A DNA stretch of 19,774 nt from positions 1 to 19,774 of the forward strand of contig JAEDLE010000036.1 in NCBI GenBank assembly GCA_016295455.1, written 5' to 3'. The notes beneath the pieces are model-generated. The model made no database searches and was not told where the DNA came from. It worked only from the letters and a program-made list of their open reading frames with translations. How positions within the stretch are numbered: position 1 is the stretch's first letter; the number at the start of each line of letters is the position of its first letter. Shown here one piece after another: positions 1 to 8,612 of this stretch. Position numbers and translations under genes: made by a program. The stretch comes from Bacteroidales bacterium. GTDB lineage: Bacteria > Bacteroidota > Bacteroidia > Bacteroidales > UBA932.

Positions 1-1
1 G

Positions 2-844
2 TCAAATGGAATAAAGTTCCCTGAAGGCCTCGGGCAGGGCATCGACAAGATCCCTGCTGGAATATGCCTCCGTGGTGCATCTGGCGGACAGCATATCCCC
101 CGCCCTGCCGTGAAGCCACACGCCGAGCGCGGCAGCTTCCACGGCGGCATATCCCCTTGCCATAAGACCTCCGACCAGACCGGCGAGCACGTCACCGCTT
201 CCCCCCTTGGCCATTCCAGGATTGCCGGAAAGGTTGACATATTCGCATCCTTCTGAAGTATATATACGTGTGTGCCAGCCCTTTGCCACAAGGACAGAGG
301 ATGTGCGCCGGCATATTCCCGTTATGATTCCGTCGTCGTAGGGACCGCCGGCAAGACGGCGGAGTTCGCCCGGATGGGGAGTCAGTACAGAAGACGGGGG
401 TATCAGGTCGAAGAGCCTCCTGTCCGCGGAAATGAGGTTCAGGGCATCGGCATCCAGAAGCATTGGCTTCCCTGCCTCCCGTGCGGCGAGAAGCATTTTT
501 TCGAGAGCGGCGGCAGTGCGCGGATCCCTGCCCAGTCCGGGGCCGACGGCGATGACGCCGTATCTGTCAAGAGATGCTGGAAGAGTCGAGAAACAGTCCC
601 CGGTGTCAAAGGAAAGCATGGCCGAAGGACAAACCTGGACTGCGGCCATACAGGTGGAACGGGAGGAATGAAGGGTGACCAGACCACAGCCCGAACGCAG
701 GGACGCAGCAGTGGCAAGCAGGGCTGCACCGGGCATGTGGGCAGAGCCCGCAACTATGAGCAGATGCCCATAACTGCCTTTATGAGTATCGTTTACCCTA
801 TACTTGAGCAAAGGTCTCAAGCTGTCCGCATCAAGTTCCATCAT
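2..844 (-). CDS. nnrD: ADP-dependent NAD(P)H-hydrate dehydratase (NnrD)
   Basis: This 280-residue protein belongs to the ribokinase-like NAD(P)HX dehydratase family, which repairs hydrated NADH/NADPH in the cytosol using ADP or ATP. The sequence shows the glycine motif GPGLG near residue 101, HPGELRRL near residue 156 (family: TPHPGEx), and the signature GNPGMAKGGSGDVLAG around residues 207-222, which holds the nucleotide-binding and catalytic Asp. Many bacterial homologues are fused to an N-terminal NnrE epimerase domain; here the frame starts directly with the dehydratase part (MMELDADSL), so the epimerase must be elsewhere or absent. The stop codon lies at positions 2-4, so the gene is complete. 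It follows the lipid kinase gene on the same strand after 56 bases and is probably cotranscribed with it. Either of two adjacent ATGs could be the start. Confidence 0.93.
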   Translation of the reverse strand: MMELDADSLRPLLKYRVNDTHKGSYGHLLIVAGSAHMPGAALLATAASLRSGCGLVTLHSSRSTCMAAVQVCPSAMLSFDTGDCFSTLPASLDRYGVIAVGPGLGRDPRTAAALEKMLLAAREAGKPMLLDADALNLISADRRLFDLIPPSSVLTPHPGELRRLAGGPYDDGIITGICRRTSSVLVAKGWHTRIYTSEGCEYVNLSGNPGMAKGGSGDVLAGLVGGLMARGYAAVEAAALGVWLHGRAGDMLSARCTTEAYSSRDLVDALPEAFRELYSI

Positions 845-900
845 AGAACAAATATTGACTTATTTATGTTTCACAAGCGCTTCAATTCACGGTATGCCAC

Positions 901-1851
901 TCAGCGAGGCACCACGACATTTATGCGATCTCCGCTTGTCTCCATAGTCACGGGTATAGTCCCCGGGACCTCTCCGTCAACTTCATAAACGGAGCCCCGC
1001 TGTCCCGAAGGAAGCACCTCCAGACGTCTGCACCTGAAAGCCATCACAGGCTTGCGGCGGTAAAGCGTGCCCGTGAGTATGGTCGGGACCTTGGCAAGGA
1101 ACTGGAAAACATTGATTCTCGGAACCACGCTCACGTCCAGCAGCCCGTCATCCAGCGCGGTCAGAGGCGAAGTCTGGCGGAAACCGCCTCCCGAATAGCG
1201 CCCGTTGGCCACGGCTATGGTATAGACCGGACCGGAATATATCGTATTCCCGTCGCAGCGGACCAGCATATCCACGCAACGGTGCCTGCGGAGAGAGGCC
1301 ACCAGAGCCAGCGCATAAAGCAGACGGTTCCTGTACCCCAACGCCTTGTACCTGTTCACCTTGGCGCATACCCGCGCATCCAGGCCGACTCCCCCGACAT
1401 TCACCATATACCGTGCTTTGCCCGAAGCATCAGTGACCCTCACCACATCCTGGGATATGGTGACGTGGTCCGCAAGAAGGGCGGCCGCTGCTGCAGGGTC
1501 GCGGGGAACTCCGGTGGTGCGAATCCAGTCGTTGCCTGAACCTATGGGGATGACCGCAAGAGTGAAGTCGGACGGCGAGTAGGCGGAGCCATCCTCCGTC
1601 GAGAGGAAGGCCATGATGCCGCTAAGGGTCTCGTGGACAGTACCGTCCCCTCCGACTGCCGCGATATGGCGGTACCCGGCGGCGCAGGCCCTGCACACCT
1701 TGACAGGCAGAGTCCCCTCACCCTCAGTGAATTCGAAACGGAAAGGGACTCCACTTCTCTCAAGCTGCGAACGGGCCTGCTCCCAACGCTCAAGGGTCTT
1801 GCCCGACCCCGCGTAGGGATTGACTATCATATACCACTCATCAGATACCAT
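901..1851 (-). CDS. Diacylglycerol kinase family lipid kinase
   Basis: A 316-residue protein of the DAGK catalytic (DgkB/YegS) family, cytosolic enzymes that phosphorylate diacylglycerol or related lipids at the inner membrane. Visible motifs are the N-terminal IVNPYAGSGKT (residues 10-19), the nucleotide-binding GGDGT (67-71) followed by VHETLSG, and a conserved PIGSGNDW further on. The reading frame extends upstream to 1983, but that would overlap the parA start and cross the predicted promoter, while family members begin just before the IVNP motif, so the ATG at 1849-1851 is chosen. The gene is divergent from parA across a 106-base intergenic region and precedes nnrD on the same strand. 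The exact lipid substrate cannot be told from sequence. Confidence 0.9.
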   Translation of the reverse strand: MVSDEWYMIVNPYAGSGKTLERWEQARSQLERSGVPFRFEFTEGEGTLPVKVCRACAAGYRHIAAVGGDGTVHETLSGIMAFLSTEDGSAYSPSDFTLAVIPIGSGNDWIRTTGVPRDPAAAAALLADHVTISQDVVRVTDASGKARYMVNVGGVGLDARVCAKVNRYKALGYRNRLLYALALVASLRRHRCVDMLVRCDGNTIYSGPVYTIAVANGRYSGGGFRQTSPLTALDDGLLDVSVVPRINVFQFLAKVPTILTGTLYRRKPVMAFRCRRLEVLPSGQRGSVYEVDGEVPGTIPVTMETSGDRINVVVPR

Positions 1852-1889
1852 CTCGAAGAGCTTTGTGGAACAATCGTAACAGTGTGGAA

Positions 1890-1897
1890 CAAATTTA
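1890..1897 (-). promoter_or_regulatory. Candidate -7 promoter element for the lipid kinase/nnrD operon
   Basis: Read on the minus strand this is TAAATTTG, matching the Bacteroidetes -7 consensus TAnnTTTG. It lies about 40 bases upstream of the chosen start at 1851. No convincing -33 TTTG is seen, so the call rests on one element and position. Confidence 0.4.
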
Positions 1898-1929
1898 GCA
1901 AAATCGCCGCCGTTATGAAATTTTATTGC

Positions 1930-1937
1930 TATTTTTG
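1930..1937 (+). promoter_or_regulatory. Candidate -7 promoter element for parA
   Basis: TATTTTTG matches the Bacteroidetes -7 consensus TAnnTTTG and ends 20 bases before the parA ATG. With the opposite-strand element at 1890-1897 it would form a divergent promoter pair. The -33 element is weak. Confidence 0.45.
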
Positions 1938-1957
1938 CTAGGATATAAAGCTTACGG

Positions 1958-2725
1958 ATGGGAAAGACAATAGCAATCGCCAATCAGAAAGGTGGAGTAG
2001 GAAAGACCACCACAGCCATTAACCTGGCGGCATCGCTCGCAGTGCTTGAAAAGAAAGTGCTGGTGATCGACGCCGACCCGCAGGCAAACACCACCTCCGG
2101 ACTGAACTTCTCACCCGAAGACGACCAGAAGAGGACGCTCTATGAGGTGATGATAGGCAAGCTGGACGTGCACGACGCGCTCATCCAGACCGAGATGGAA
2201 AACCTGCATATGATTCCTTCGCACATCAACCTCGTGGGCGCGGAAATCGAACTTCTCGATGAGCCTGACCGGGAATCGATGCTCAAGAACGCACTCGCTC
2301 CCGTCAAGGACGAATATGACTTCATAATCATAGACTGCTCCCCTTCCCTGGGCCTGATCACGGTCAATTCACTGGCCGCATCCGACTCGGTGATAATCCC
2401 GGTACAGCCGGAATTCTTCGCTCTCGAGGGATTGGGCAAGCTGCTCCAGACCATCAGGCTGGTGCAGAACGACATCAATCCATCCCTCTCGATTGAGGGA
2501 TTCGTGGTGACGATGTTCGACGGCAGGACCAAGGTTCACGCCCAGGTCGTGTCCGAGCTCAAGGAGCATTTCAAGGACATGGTGTTCAACACCATCATAC
2601 AGAGGAACATAAGGCTGAGCGAGGCACCGTCCCACGGCAAGCCTATCATACTCTACGACGTGATGTGCAACGGCACCACCAACTATCTGAACCTCGCCAG
2701 GGAGGTCCTCGAAAGGAATTCCTGA
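1958..2725 (+). CDS. parA: Chromosome partitioning ATPase ParA (Soj)
   Basis: A 255-residue ParA/MinD-family ATPase that works with ParB and centromere-like parS sites to segregate the chromosome origin. The deviant Walker A KGGVGKTT is at residues 11-18 with its signature lysine, DADPQAN at 38-44, and the Walker B-like IIIDCSPSLG further on. The length is typical of chromosomal Soj proteins and there is no N-terminal HTH extension, which argues against a plasmid ParA. It is the first gene of a run with parB 20 bases downstream. No full parS site was found in this window. Confidence 0.97.
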   Translation: MGKTIAIANQKGGVGKTTTAINLAASLAVLEKKVLVIDADPQANTTSGLNFSPEDDQKRTLYEVMIGKLDVHDALIQTEMENLHMIPSHINLVGAEIELLDEPDRESMLKNALAPVKDEYDFIIIDCSPSLGLITVNSLAASDSVIIPVQPEFFALEGLGKLLQTIRLVQNDINPSLSIEGFVVTMFDGRTKVHAQVVSELKEHFKDMVFNTIIQRNIRLSEAPSHGKPIILYDVMCNGTTNYLNLAREVLERNS

Positions 2726-2745
2726 CAAATATCATCTGAAAGAAT

Positions 2746-3675
2746 ATGGCAACCAAGAACCAGAGAGGTCTGGGCAGAGGTCTGGGCGCCCTGCTCGGTG
2801 AGGCCGGCGACATAAGTTCACTCCGCAAGCCAGTCGGATACGTGAACAAGGAAGTAGTGGGGACCAAGGGTCCCGTGGATACTTCCGACATACTCCGCAT
2901 CCCGGTGGGGATGATAGATCCCAATCCTTTCCAGCCCCGCCTGTCCTTCGATGCCGACGCATTGGCGGAACTCGCTGAATCCATACGCAACTTCGGACTG
3001 ATCCAGCCCATCACCGTAAGGCGCAAGGGCGAGGACAGATACCAGATAATCAGCGGCGAACGCCGCTACAAGGCCTGCCGCATGGCCGGAATGGAAATGG
3101 TACCCGCATACATCAGGGACGCCAATGACCAGGGCATGCTCGAGATGGCCATAGTCGAGAACATCCAGAGGGAGAACCTCGATCCCATAGAGATGGCGAT
3201 GAGCTACCAGAGGCTCATCGAGGAGTGCAACCTCACCCAGGAACAGATGGCCGGACGCGTCGGAAAGAAGCGCGCCTCCGTGACCAACTACCTCAGGCTG
3301 TTAAAGTTACCTGCAAAGGTCCAGCACGACCTGAAGGTCGGCCTGCTGAGCGTGGGACATGCCAAGGTACTGCTTGCTCTCGACGACCCCGCAGCCCAGG
3401 AGGCCCTTTGCGACCTGGTAATCAAGAACGACCTGTCCGTACGCCAGCTCGAGGACAGGGTACGCCGCCTCCAGGAAGGAGAGCAGCCCAAGCCGCGGAC
3501 TGACCAGCAGTTGCCTGACGACTATTACAAGGTCCTGGAGCATATGGGCAGATTCTTCTCCAACAACATCAGCCTCAAGAGGAGCCCTTCAGGCAAGGGT
3601 ACGATGACGGTAAGGTTCGACTCCGACGAGGAGATGAGCCGCTTCCTCAAGGCCCTTGACTCATCCGAAAACTGA
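2746..3675 (+). CDS. parB: Chromosome partitioning protein ParB (Spo0J)
   Basis: A 309-residue ParB, the parS-binding CTPase clamp that loads around origin-proximal DNA and stimulates ParA. The N-terminal GLGRGLGALLG (residues 8-18) is the conserved ParA-contacting patch. The ParB/Srx domain carries ISGERRYKA (102-110), the CTP-binding C-motif, and ENIQREN (138-144). A helix-turn-helix for parS recognition spans about 163-185, and a C-terminal dimerisation domain closes the protein. It follows parA in the same operon and is followed after 5 bases by the DUF5683 gene, an arrangement common in Bacteroidales. Confidence 0.97.
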   Translation: MATKNQRGLGRGLGALLGEAGDISSLRKPVGYVNKEVVGTKGPVDTSDILRIPVGMIDPNPFQPRLSFDADALAELAESIRNFGLIQPITVRRKGEDRYQIISGERRYKACRMAGMEMVPAYIRDANDQGMLEMAIVENIQRENLDPIEMAMSYQRLIEECNLTQEQMAGRVGKKRASVTNYLRLLKLPAKVQHDLKVGLLSVGHAKVLLALDDPAAQEALCDLVIKNDLSVRQLEDRVRRLQEGEQPKPRTDQQLPDDYYKVLEHMGRFFSNNISLKRSPSGKGTMTVRFDSDEEMSRFLKALDSSEN

Positions 3676-3680
3676 TACGG

Positions 3681-4640
3681 ATGGGAAGCCGCAGTAGCAT
3701 ATACGCAGCCATAGCCGCCGTCCTTTTCCTGCTGACGGCCTGTCCTTCCGTGTGCCGGGCCCAGTTCAAACAGGAGGCTTTCAAACAGTCATATACGGAC
3801 CCTTCGGACACGACTGCGACGGACTCGACACAGGTAATGTTCTCATTCAAGGAGTATTTCGGAGGTCTCAAGCATACCAGGGACGCCAGGATAGGAGTTG
3901 TAGTGGGCGGAAGTTCGGTATTCATCGGCGGCGCGCAGATTTACAACAGGCAGTACTGGAAGCTCCCCGTAATATACGGAGCCATAGGCGCGGGCGTGGG
4001 CGGAGGCCTGGTGTACCGCAGGAAATGGCAGCAGGAAGGCAGCGAGGACTTCAGACGCATGAGCAACTGGTTCTTCGCCGGCGCCGGTCTGGCATACTGG
4101 GGCGCCCTGATGGACGGAACCGTGAACTACCGGAAGGACATCCCCGTCCAGGCAGGAAAGGCGACGCTCTATTCGTTGCTGCTTCCGGGTCTGGGACAGG
4201 CCTACAACGGAGAATACTGGAAGATCCCGATATACTACGGATGCCTGCTCGGATCCGTGCACTTCTATAGCGTAAACCGCAAGAACTACCTCAGGTACAA
4301 ATGGATATACGATCAGGCAACGAACCCCGACATACAATATGACGGACCGGTTCAGGAAAGCACGGCAAAGTACTACCGCGACGTGTACAGGCGCTACAGG
4401 GACTACTCCGTCCTGGCCATAGCCGGCTTCTACCTGCTTCAGGTAATCGACGCCAACATATTCTCGTATATGCGGGATTTCGACCTGAGCGACGACATCG
4501 AACTGAGCCTGTCGCCGGCTGTCATCACGGACACACCGGCATATTCATATGACCAGTATGCGCTCTCGACGGGGTGCAGGACGGGGTATCCGGGCACGAA
4601 CAGCCAGGGTTTCGGCCTGAGGCTGGGACTCACTTTCTAA
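3681..4640 (+). CDS. DUF5683 domain-containing membrane protein
   Basis: A 319-residue protein with an N-terminal signal or anchor segment (hydrophobic residues about 7-30, ending CRAQ), then a conserved aromatic and glycine-rich region with repeats of the type YNRQYWKLPVIYGAIGAG and YNGEYWKIPIYYGCLLGS, typical of the Bacteroidetes family DUF5683. The function is unknown; the family is predicted to sit in the envelope. It starts 5 bases after the parB stop and is followed 15 bases later by the transglycosylase gene, so all four are probably one transcript. The two YW-K-P-YYG segments are about 80 residues apart and look like an internal duplication. Confidence 0.85.
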   Translation: MGSRSSIYAAIAAVLFLLTACPSVCRAQFKQEAFKQSYTDPSDTTATDSTQVMFSFKEYFGGLKHTRDARIGVVVGGSSVFIGGAQIYNRQYWKLPVIYGAIGAGVGGGLVYRRKWQQEGSEDFRRMSNWFFAGAGLAYWGALMDGTVNYRKDIPVQAGKATLYSLLLPGLGQAYNGEYWKIPIYYGCLLGSVHFYSVNRKNYLRYKWIYDQATNPDIQYDGPVQESTAKYYRDVYRRYRDYSVLAIAGFYLLQVIDANIFSYMRDFDLSDDIELSLSPAVITDTPAYSYDQYALSTGCRTGYPGTNSQGFGLRLGLTF

Positions 4641-4655
4641 TCGACCGCTATTCTG

Positions 4656-6671
4656 ATGAACAGGAGAATCAAGACCATACTGCCGTGCCTGGTGCTCTGC
4701 GCGCTCGCCGCAGCACCTGACATGACGGCACAGACAAATACGGGAAAACAGAAACTCACCCTGCCCTGGGCAAGGAAGAAGGAAGCCGAGAGGATGGCCA
4801 GGGAGAAAGACGAGCTCATCGACTCCCTTCTGAACGTGATCGAGGAATACAGGCTTGAACTCGAAGAGGAGAGCGACAGGAACAGGCTGCTGGAGGAACT
4901 TGCACAGGGGAACAGCCGCAAGACCGGAGCCGGCCTGTACCCGGAGGAATATACACTGGAGACCAGCGACAGTCTGCTCGACCTCTGGTATGTGCAGGAC
5001 CTTGCAAGACGCAACCACGAGGGCGAAGGCTATGACCTTGAGACCGTCAACTTCGCTTCCAACGTTCCCGACAGCGTTTACAAGGCAAGGCTCGAGAAGA
5101 TGAATTCCTTCATAACCCTTCCCTACAACCAGACCGTCAGGAACAACATCATACTCTACTCCGAGAAGATGCCGACCAAGATGTCGCAGATGCTCAGCCT
5201 TGCCAGCTATTACATGCCCATATTCGAGGAAACCTTCAGCCGGTACGGCCTTCCGGAGGAACTCAAGTATATGGCAGTAATCGAGTCGGCGCTCAACCCG
5301 ACCGCCCTGTCGAGGGCCGGTGCCGCGGGAATATGGCAGTTCATGCATCAGACCGGAAAGAGCTACGGGCTGCATATCGATTCCTTCGTGGACGAGAGGT
5401 ACGACGTGGTGAAGGCAAGCGATGCCGCCGCAAGATACCTCAGGGACGCCTATGACATTTTCGGGGACTGGCCTCTTGCCATCTCATCCTATAACTGCGG
5501 AGCCGGCAACGTGAACAAGGCCATCAGAAGGAGCGGCAGCAGGGAGTTCTGGGACGTATATGAGTATCTCCCAAGGGAGACCAGAGGCTATGTTCCGGCC
5601 TTCGTAGGTGCGATGTATGCCTTCCGCTACCACCGCGAACACGGCATCCAGTCCGCTCCGGCGGCGCTTCCGGCCCACGTGGACACTTTCGAGGTGCACA
5701 GGATGCTGCATTTCGACCAGATAAGCGCAATCGTCGGAGTGCCTGTCGCGACTCTCAAGGAGCTCAATCCGCAGTATCTCCACGGCATAATTCCGGGAAA
5801 GGAAAGGCCATCCGTCCTGCTGCTTCCATACCAATACAGCGCCAGGTTCATAGAACACGAGGATTCGGTATATGCCCACAGGGCTTCGGAGCTTTTCAGC
5901 CCTGCCGTTCTTGACAATATAAAGAATTACGGTTCAGCCTCTTCGGAGCGCATAGTCTACAGAGTCAAGAAGGGTGACTACCTGGGCAAGATCGCATCCA
6001 GGTATCACGTCAGCGTGAACAATATCAAGAAGTGGAACAATCTCAGGAGCAACAATCTGTCCATAGGTCAGAGACTTGTGATATACCAGAAGGGCAGCGC
6101 GAAGCCTGCGGAAACCGTGACGCCAAAGCCGATTGAAACAGTGACGCAAAAGCCGGCGGAGGGTCAGACTTCCGCGAATACGGGACAGGAGGCAGCTGAC
6201 AGCAGTACGGTTAACGGGCAGGCTGAAGTGGCCGCACCAGACTCCCTGAAGGTTTCCGACACGGATTCCGTGACCGACGTTGCGGATGGTGAGAGCGTCA
6301 AGGGTGGAAACGAAACTTCTGACGGACAGGGCGATGACAGCAGCCGGCGTACAGCGGCAGAAAACGGCAGCAATCGGGAGACCGATGCCGGCGATGCCGG
6401 TGTTGACAGTTCAGCAGCAGATAGTTCCAAGGCCAAGGATGCGGCCAAACAGGCTGATGAATCTGCGGAAAAGGATAGCTCCGCTCAGGCTTCAACTGCA
6501 GGAAAAGAGGCTGCAGAAGCCGTAATTTATGTAGTGAAGAAGGGCGACACCCTTTACGGAATTGCGGCGAAATATCCGGGGGTCAGCGCCAAGAACATTA
6601 TGGACTACAACGGGATAGGCAGCAACATACGACCCGGGATGAAGTTGCGCATCCCTGTCCGGTCCAGATGA
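4656..6671 (+). CDS. MltD-like membrane-bound lytic murein transglycosylase with two LysM domains
   Basis: A 671-residue exported enzyme predicted to cleave the glycan strands of peptidoglycan non-hydrolytically. A signal peptide covers about residues 1-25 (cleavage near MTAQ). An acidic, coiled-coil-prone stretch (about 40-85) precedes a goose-lysozyme-like SLT domain (about 195-315), with the catalytic Glu in VIESALNP (E210), GAAGIWQFM (222-230) and SSYNCGAGNVNKAI (277-290). A first LysM domain lies at about 434-477 and a second at about 623-668 (both with VKKGD). Between them is a roughly 145-residue low-complexity linker rich in Ser, Ala, Asp, Glu and Thr. The gene closes the parA-parB-DUF5683 cluster and ends 30 bases before the end of a convergent gene. 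Confidence 0.93.
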   Translation: MNRRIKTILPCLVLCALAAAPDMTAQTNTGKQKLTLPWARKKEAERMAREKDELIDSLLNVIEEYRLELEEESDRNRLLEELAQGNSRKTGAGLYPEEYTLETSDSLLDLWYVQDLARRNHEGEGYDLETVNFASNVPDSVYKARLEKMNSFITLPYNQTVRNNIILYSEKMPTKMSQMLSLASYYMPIFEETFSRYGLPEELKYMAVIESALNPTALSRAGAAGIWQFMHQTGKSYGLHIDSFVDERYDVVKASDAAARYLRDAYDIFGDWPLAISSYNCGAGNVNKAIRRSGSREFWDVYEYLPRETRGYVPAFVGAMYAFRYHREHGIQSAPAALPAHVDTFEVHRMLHFDQISAIVGVPVATLKELNPQYLHGIIPGKERPSVLLLPYQYSARFIEHEDSVYAHRASELFSPAVLDNIKNYGSASSERIVYRVKKGDYLGKIASRYHVSVNNIKKWNNLRSNNLSIGQRLVIYQKGSAKPAETVTPKPIETVTQKPAEGQTSANTGQEAADSSTVNGQAEVAAPDSLKVSDTDSVTDVADGESVKGGNETSDGQGDDSSRRTAAENGSNRETDAGDAGVDSSAADSSKAKDAAKQADESAEKDSSAQASTAGKEAAEAVIYVVKKGDTLYGIAAKYPGVSAKNIMDYNGIGSNIRPGMKLRIPVRSR

Positions 6672-6701
6672 CTCAGTGACACATCCCGCCATTCCAGGTT
6701 T

Positions 6702-8378
6702 CTACAACTCGTACACCAGCGAAGCTTCAAGAGCGGCTTTGCCCCGCTTCCCTGTCAGATACCCGCTGGCATACAACTTGAGCCGACCCTTCCAAAGGGC
6801 AGTCTTCCAGGATGCCGCGAAATTCAGTCTCCACCCACGCCCGTATAGGGCGGGGATGCTGAAACTGCCCGGCACTCCCCTTTCATAGGCATAAATCCTG
6901 TCGTCCCAGTTGTCCACGCGATAGACCATAGCCCTCATATGCAGGGCAAGATTCCCGTGACGGTATGAGGTCTCGGAATATGCCATCCAGGCATCCCCCT
7001 TGCAATGCAGCCAGTTGATTCTCAATACATTGCTCCAGTCGGAAGGGGACCATATCCAGTCGGTCCTGATGTCCGTTCTCGGTTTTTCGCCTTCAGTCCT
7101 GAACCTGCAGTTGATCCGGGGTTTGACTGAAAGTCTGTCAGTTATGGCGAACCTGTCCGTGACCAGCAGTTTCAGCTGCATTCTGCCGGTACTGAGTTTT
7201 CTCGACAAATCGGCACCATACACTCTCTCCGCATCGCCGAAACTGAGCATCATCCCAGCCTCATCAGTAGCGTAAGTAGTTGAACGCCATGCCCCATTGA
7301 ATTCCTTTGGATATGCTGTCGGGTACCATCTCCCCTGGAATGCCATCCTGTGTTCCAGCATCGGGAAACTGACCAGAGCTATTGCGGCGCATTTCCCGGT
7401 CAGAAGGTCGGACGCGACTTCCCCCGCCCCATCGATGCCCCTGAGGCAGAATCGCCAGTCAGCGGACAACCTGGCATATTCACATCCTTCTTCAAGCCTT
7501 GTCATTCCTGTGAGGGAGAATTGGGCTTCGCGAGTTCTCATCCTGAGGTTCATTGCCGGTATCATGCTGAAATGTTCTGCCTGATTGCCATCCATCACGG
7601 TTCTGAGCCAGGGAAAGGCGGCAAGGGCTGTCAAGGCAAAGCGTCCCCCGGACAGAACCGATGCAACGCCGCGCAATCCCGTGTCGGAATAGGCCGTTGC
7701 GGCGGTCACTCCAGACGGACGTCTTGCCGCTGACACCGGCGCGCTGATGCCCGCCATGGTCATTCCGCTCCACAGCGCCAGTCCCTGCCCGAAACGGGCA
7801 TTGAAATCCCCGACCACCAGTCTTTCGAGCACTCCCCTTCCCTCATATGACAGGGAGAAGTTCCTTTTCCCCGGGGATATGGCGACGGCGGCCCCGAAGC
7901 CTTCCCCGTATCCGTATGATGCCTTGACTCTCTGTATGACGCCGTCCTTGCGGAGGGCTGTCCTGGATTCCACAGAAAGCGGCCGCGGGCGTGAAGTTCC
8001 CGCTCCGGGCAGGGCTTGGGGTTCGAGGGTGACAAAGATTCTCAAGGCGTCCACATACGCCCTCGGGAAGCCCGGAACTGTGCCGAGTTCCTCAAAGGAC
8101 AGGACATCCCCGTTCCTTTCCCTGTAATCGGCAAGGGATGCCGCCTGATACTGGGAGAAGAGTCCGCAAGAGAGCAGGCGGCCCATAGTTGCCGAGTTGA
8201 GGGCCAGCGGGTGAGATGCCAGCCTTTCGAAGGACTCGAGCGCGGCATCATCAAGACTCTCTTCTTCGGTTACTCCCAAAAGTATCATCACAGACTCCAC
8301 GAGGCCATATTCCTGAGCAGGAGAAGATGGCGCGAAGCTGAGCAGCAGGCAGCATATGAATTGAAGTTTCCGTTTCAT
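6702..8378 (-). CDS. Helix-hairpin-helix domain protein with C-terminal beta-rich region
   Basis: A 558-residue exported protein. The start at 8378 (MKRKLQF) is chosen because it begins a clean signal peptide (cleavage near SSPAQ); the frame itself extends to 8411. Residues about 30-115 form paired helix-hairpin-helix units of the ComEA type (LALNSATMGRLLSCGLFS, LSFEELGTVPGFPRAYVDAL). The rest shows alternating hydrophobic and aromatic strands with glycines (for example YEGRGVLERLVVGDFNARFG) and ends in Tyr-Glu-Leu, like an outer-membrane barrel. Homologues are widespread in Bacteroidetes and usually listed as HHH-domain proteins; their role is not known, and a DNA-uptake role is only a guess. 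It is divergent from hpt and convergent with the transglycosylase. Confidence 0.8.
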   Translation of the reverse strand: MKRKLQFICCLLLSFAPSSPAQEYGLVESVMILLGVTEEESLDDAALESFERLASHPLALNSATMGRLLSCGLFSQYQAASLADYRERNGDVLSFEELGTVPGFPRAYVDALRIFVTLEPQALPGAGTSRPRPLSVESRTALRKDGVIQRVKASYGYGEGFGAAVAISPGKRNFSLSYEGRGVLERLVVGDFNARFGQGLALWSGMTMAGISAPVSAARRPSGVTAATAYSDTGLRGVASVLSGGRFALTALAAFPWLRTVMDGNQAEHFSMIPAMNLRMRTREAQFSLTGMTRLEEGCEYARLSADWRFCLRGIDGAGEVASDLLTGKCAAIALVSFPMLEHRMAFQGRWYPTAYPKEFNGAWRSTTYATDEAGMMLSFGDAERVYGADLSRKLSTGRMQLKLLVTDRFAITDRLSVKPRINCRFRTEGEKPRTDIRTDWIWSPSDWSNVLRINWLHCKGDAWMAYSETSYRHGNLALHMRAMVYRVDNWDDRIYAYERGVPGSFSIPALYGRGWRLNFAASWKTALWKGRLKLYASGYLTGKRGKAALEASLVYEL

Positions 8379-8481
8379 GTCAGGCAAGTTGCAGGGACAA
8401 TGATAATGCATATATCTTTCGGCCCAGGCGTGCTGACGGTATCTTTTCTTGTTTTTTTACTTTGTGCATCGTTTTTTTACC

Positions 8482-8506
8482 TAATTTTGAGGATGTCATA
8501 TTTTTG
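8482..8506 (+). promoter_or_regulatory. Candidate promoter elements upstream of hpt
   Basis: Two matches to the Bacteroidetes -7 consensus TAnnTTTG occur in tandem: TAATTTTG (8482-8489) and TATTTTTG (8499-8506). A TTTG at 8461-8464 could be the -33 of the first, with 17 bases between. Near-matches TATCTTTC and TATCTTTT lie further upstream. The distance to the hpt start is about 105-125 bases. Confidence 0.4.
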
Positions 8507-8612
8507 GATTGACAGCGGGCCTTTTTCCCCCGGGAAGGGCTATGGTCATCCGGCCGTCCTACGGAAGTTGTGACGGATCCTGATGGACGGCAATTGCAAA
8601 CTGGAGTTAATG

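Noticed and set aside
867..874. tgtttcac, half of a canonical parS site, 1.1 kb from parA
   Set aside because: The second half (gtgaaaca) is absent, and an 8-base match is expected by chance; no full parS is in the window.
272..988. Open frame of 238 codons on the plus strand
   Set aside because: It lies antisense to nnrD and the lipid kinase end, has no homology that I recognise, and looks like a GC-driven shadow frame.
1852..1983. Possible N-terminal extension of the lipid kinase
   Set aside because: It would run through the candidate promoter and into parA, and has no family similarity.
4545..5375. Open frame of 276 codons on the minus strand
   Set aside because: It is antisense to the DUF5683 end and the transglycosylase gene, both of which have clear family motifs.
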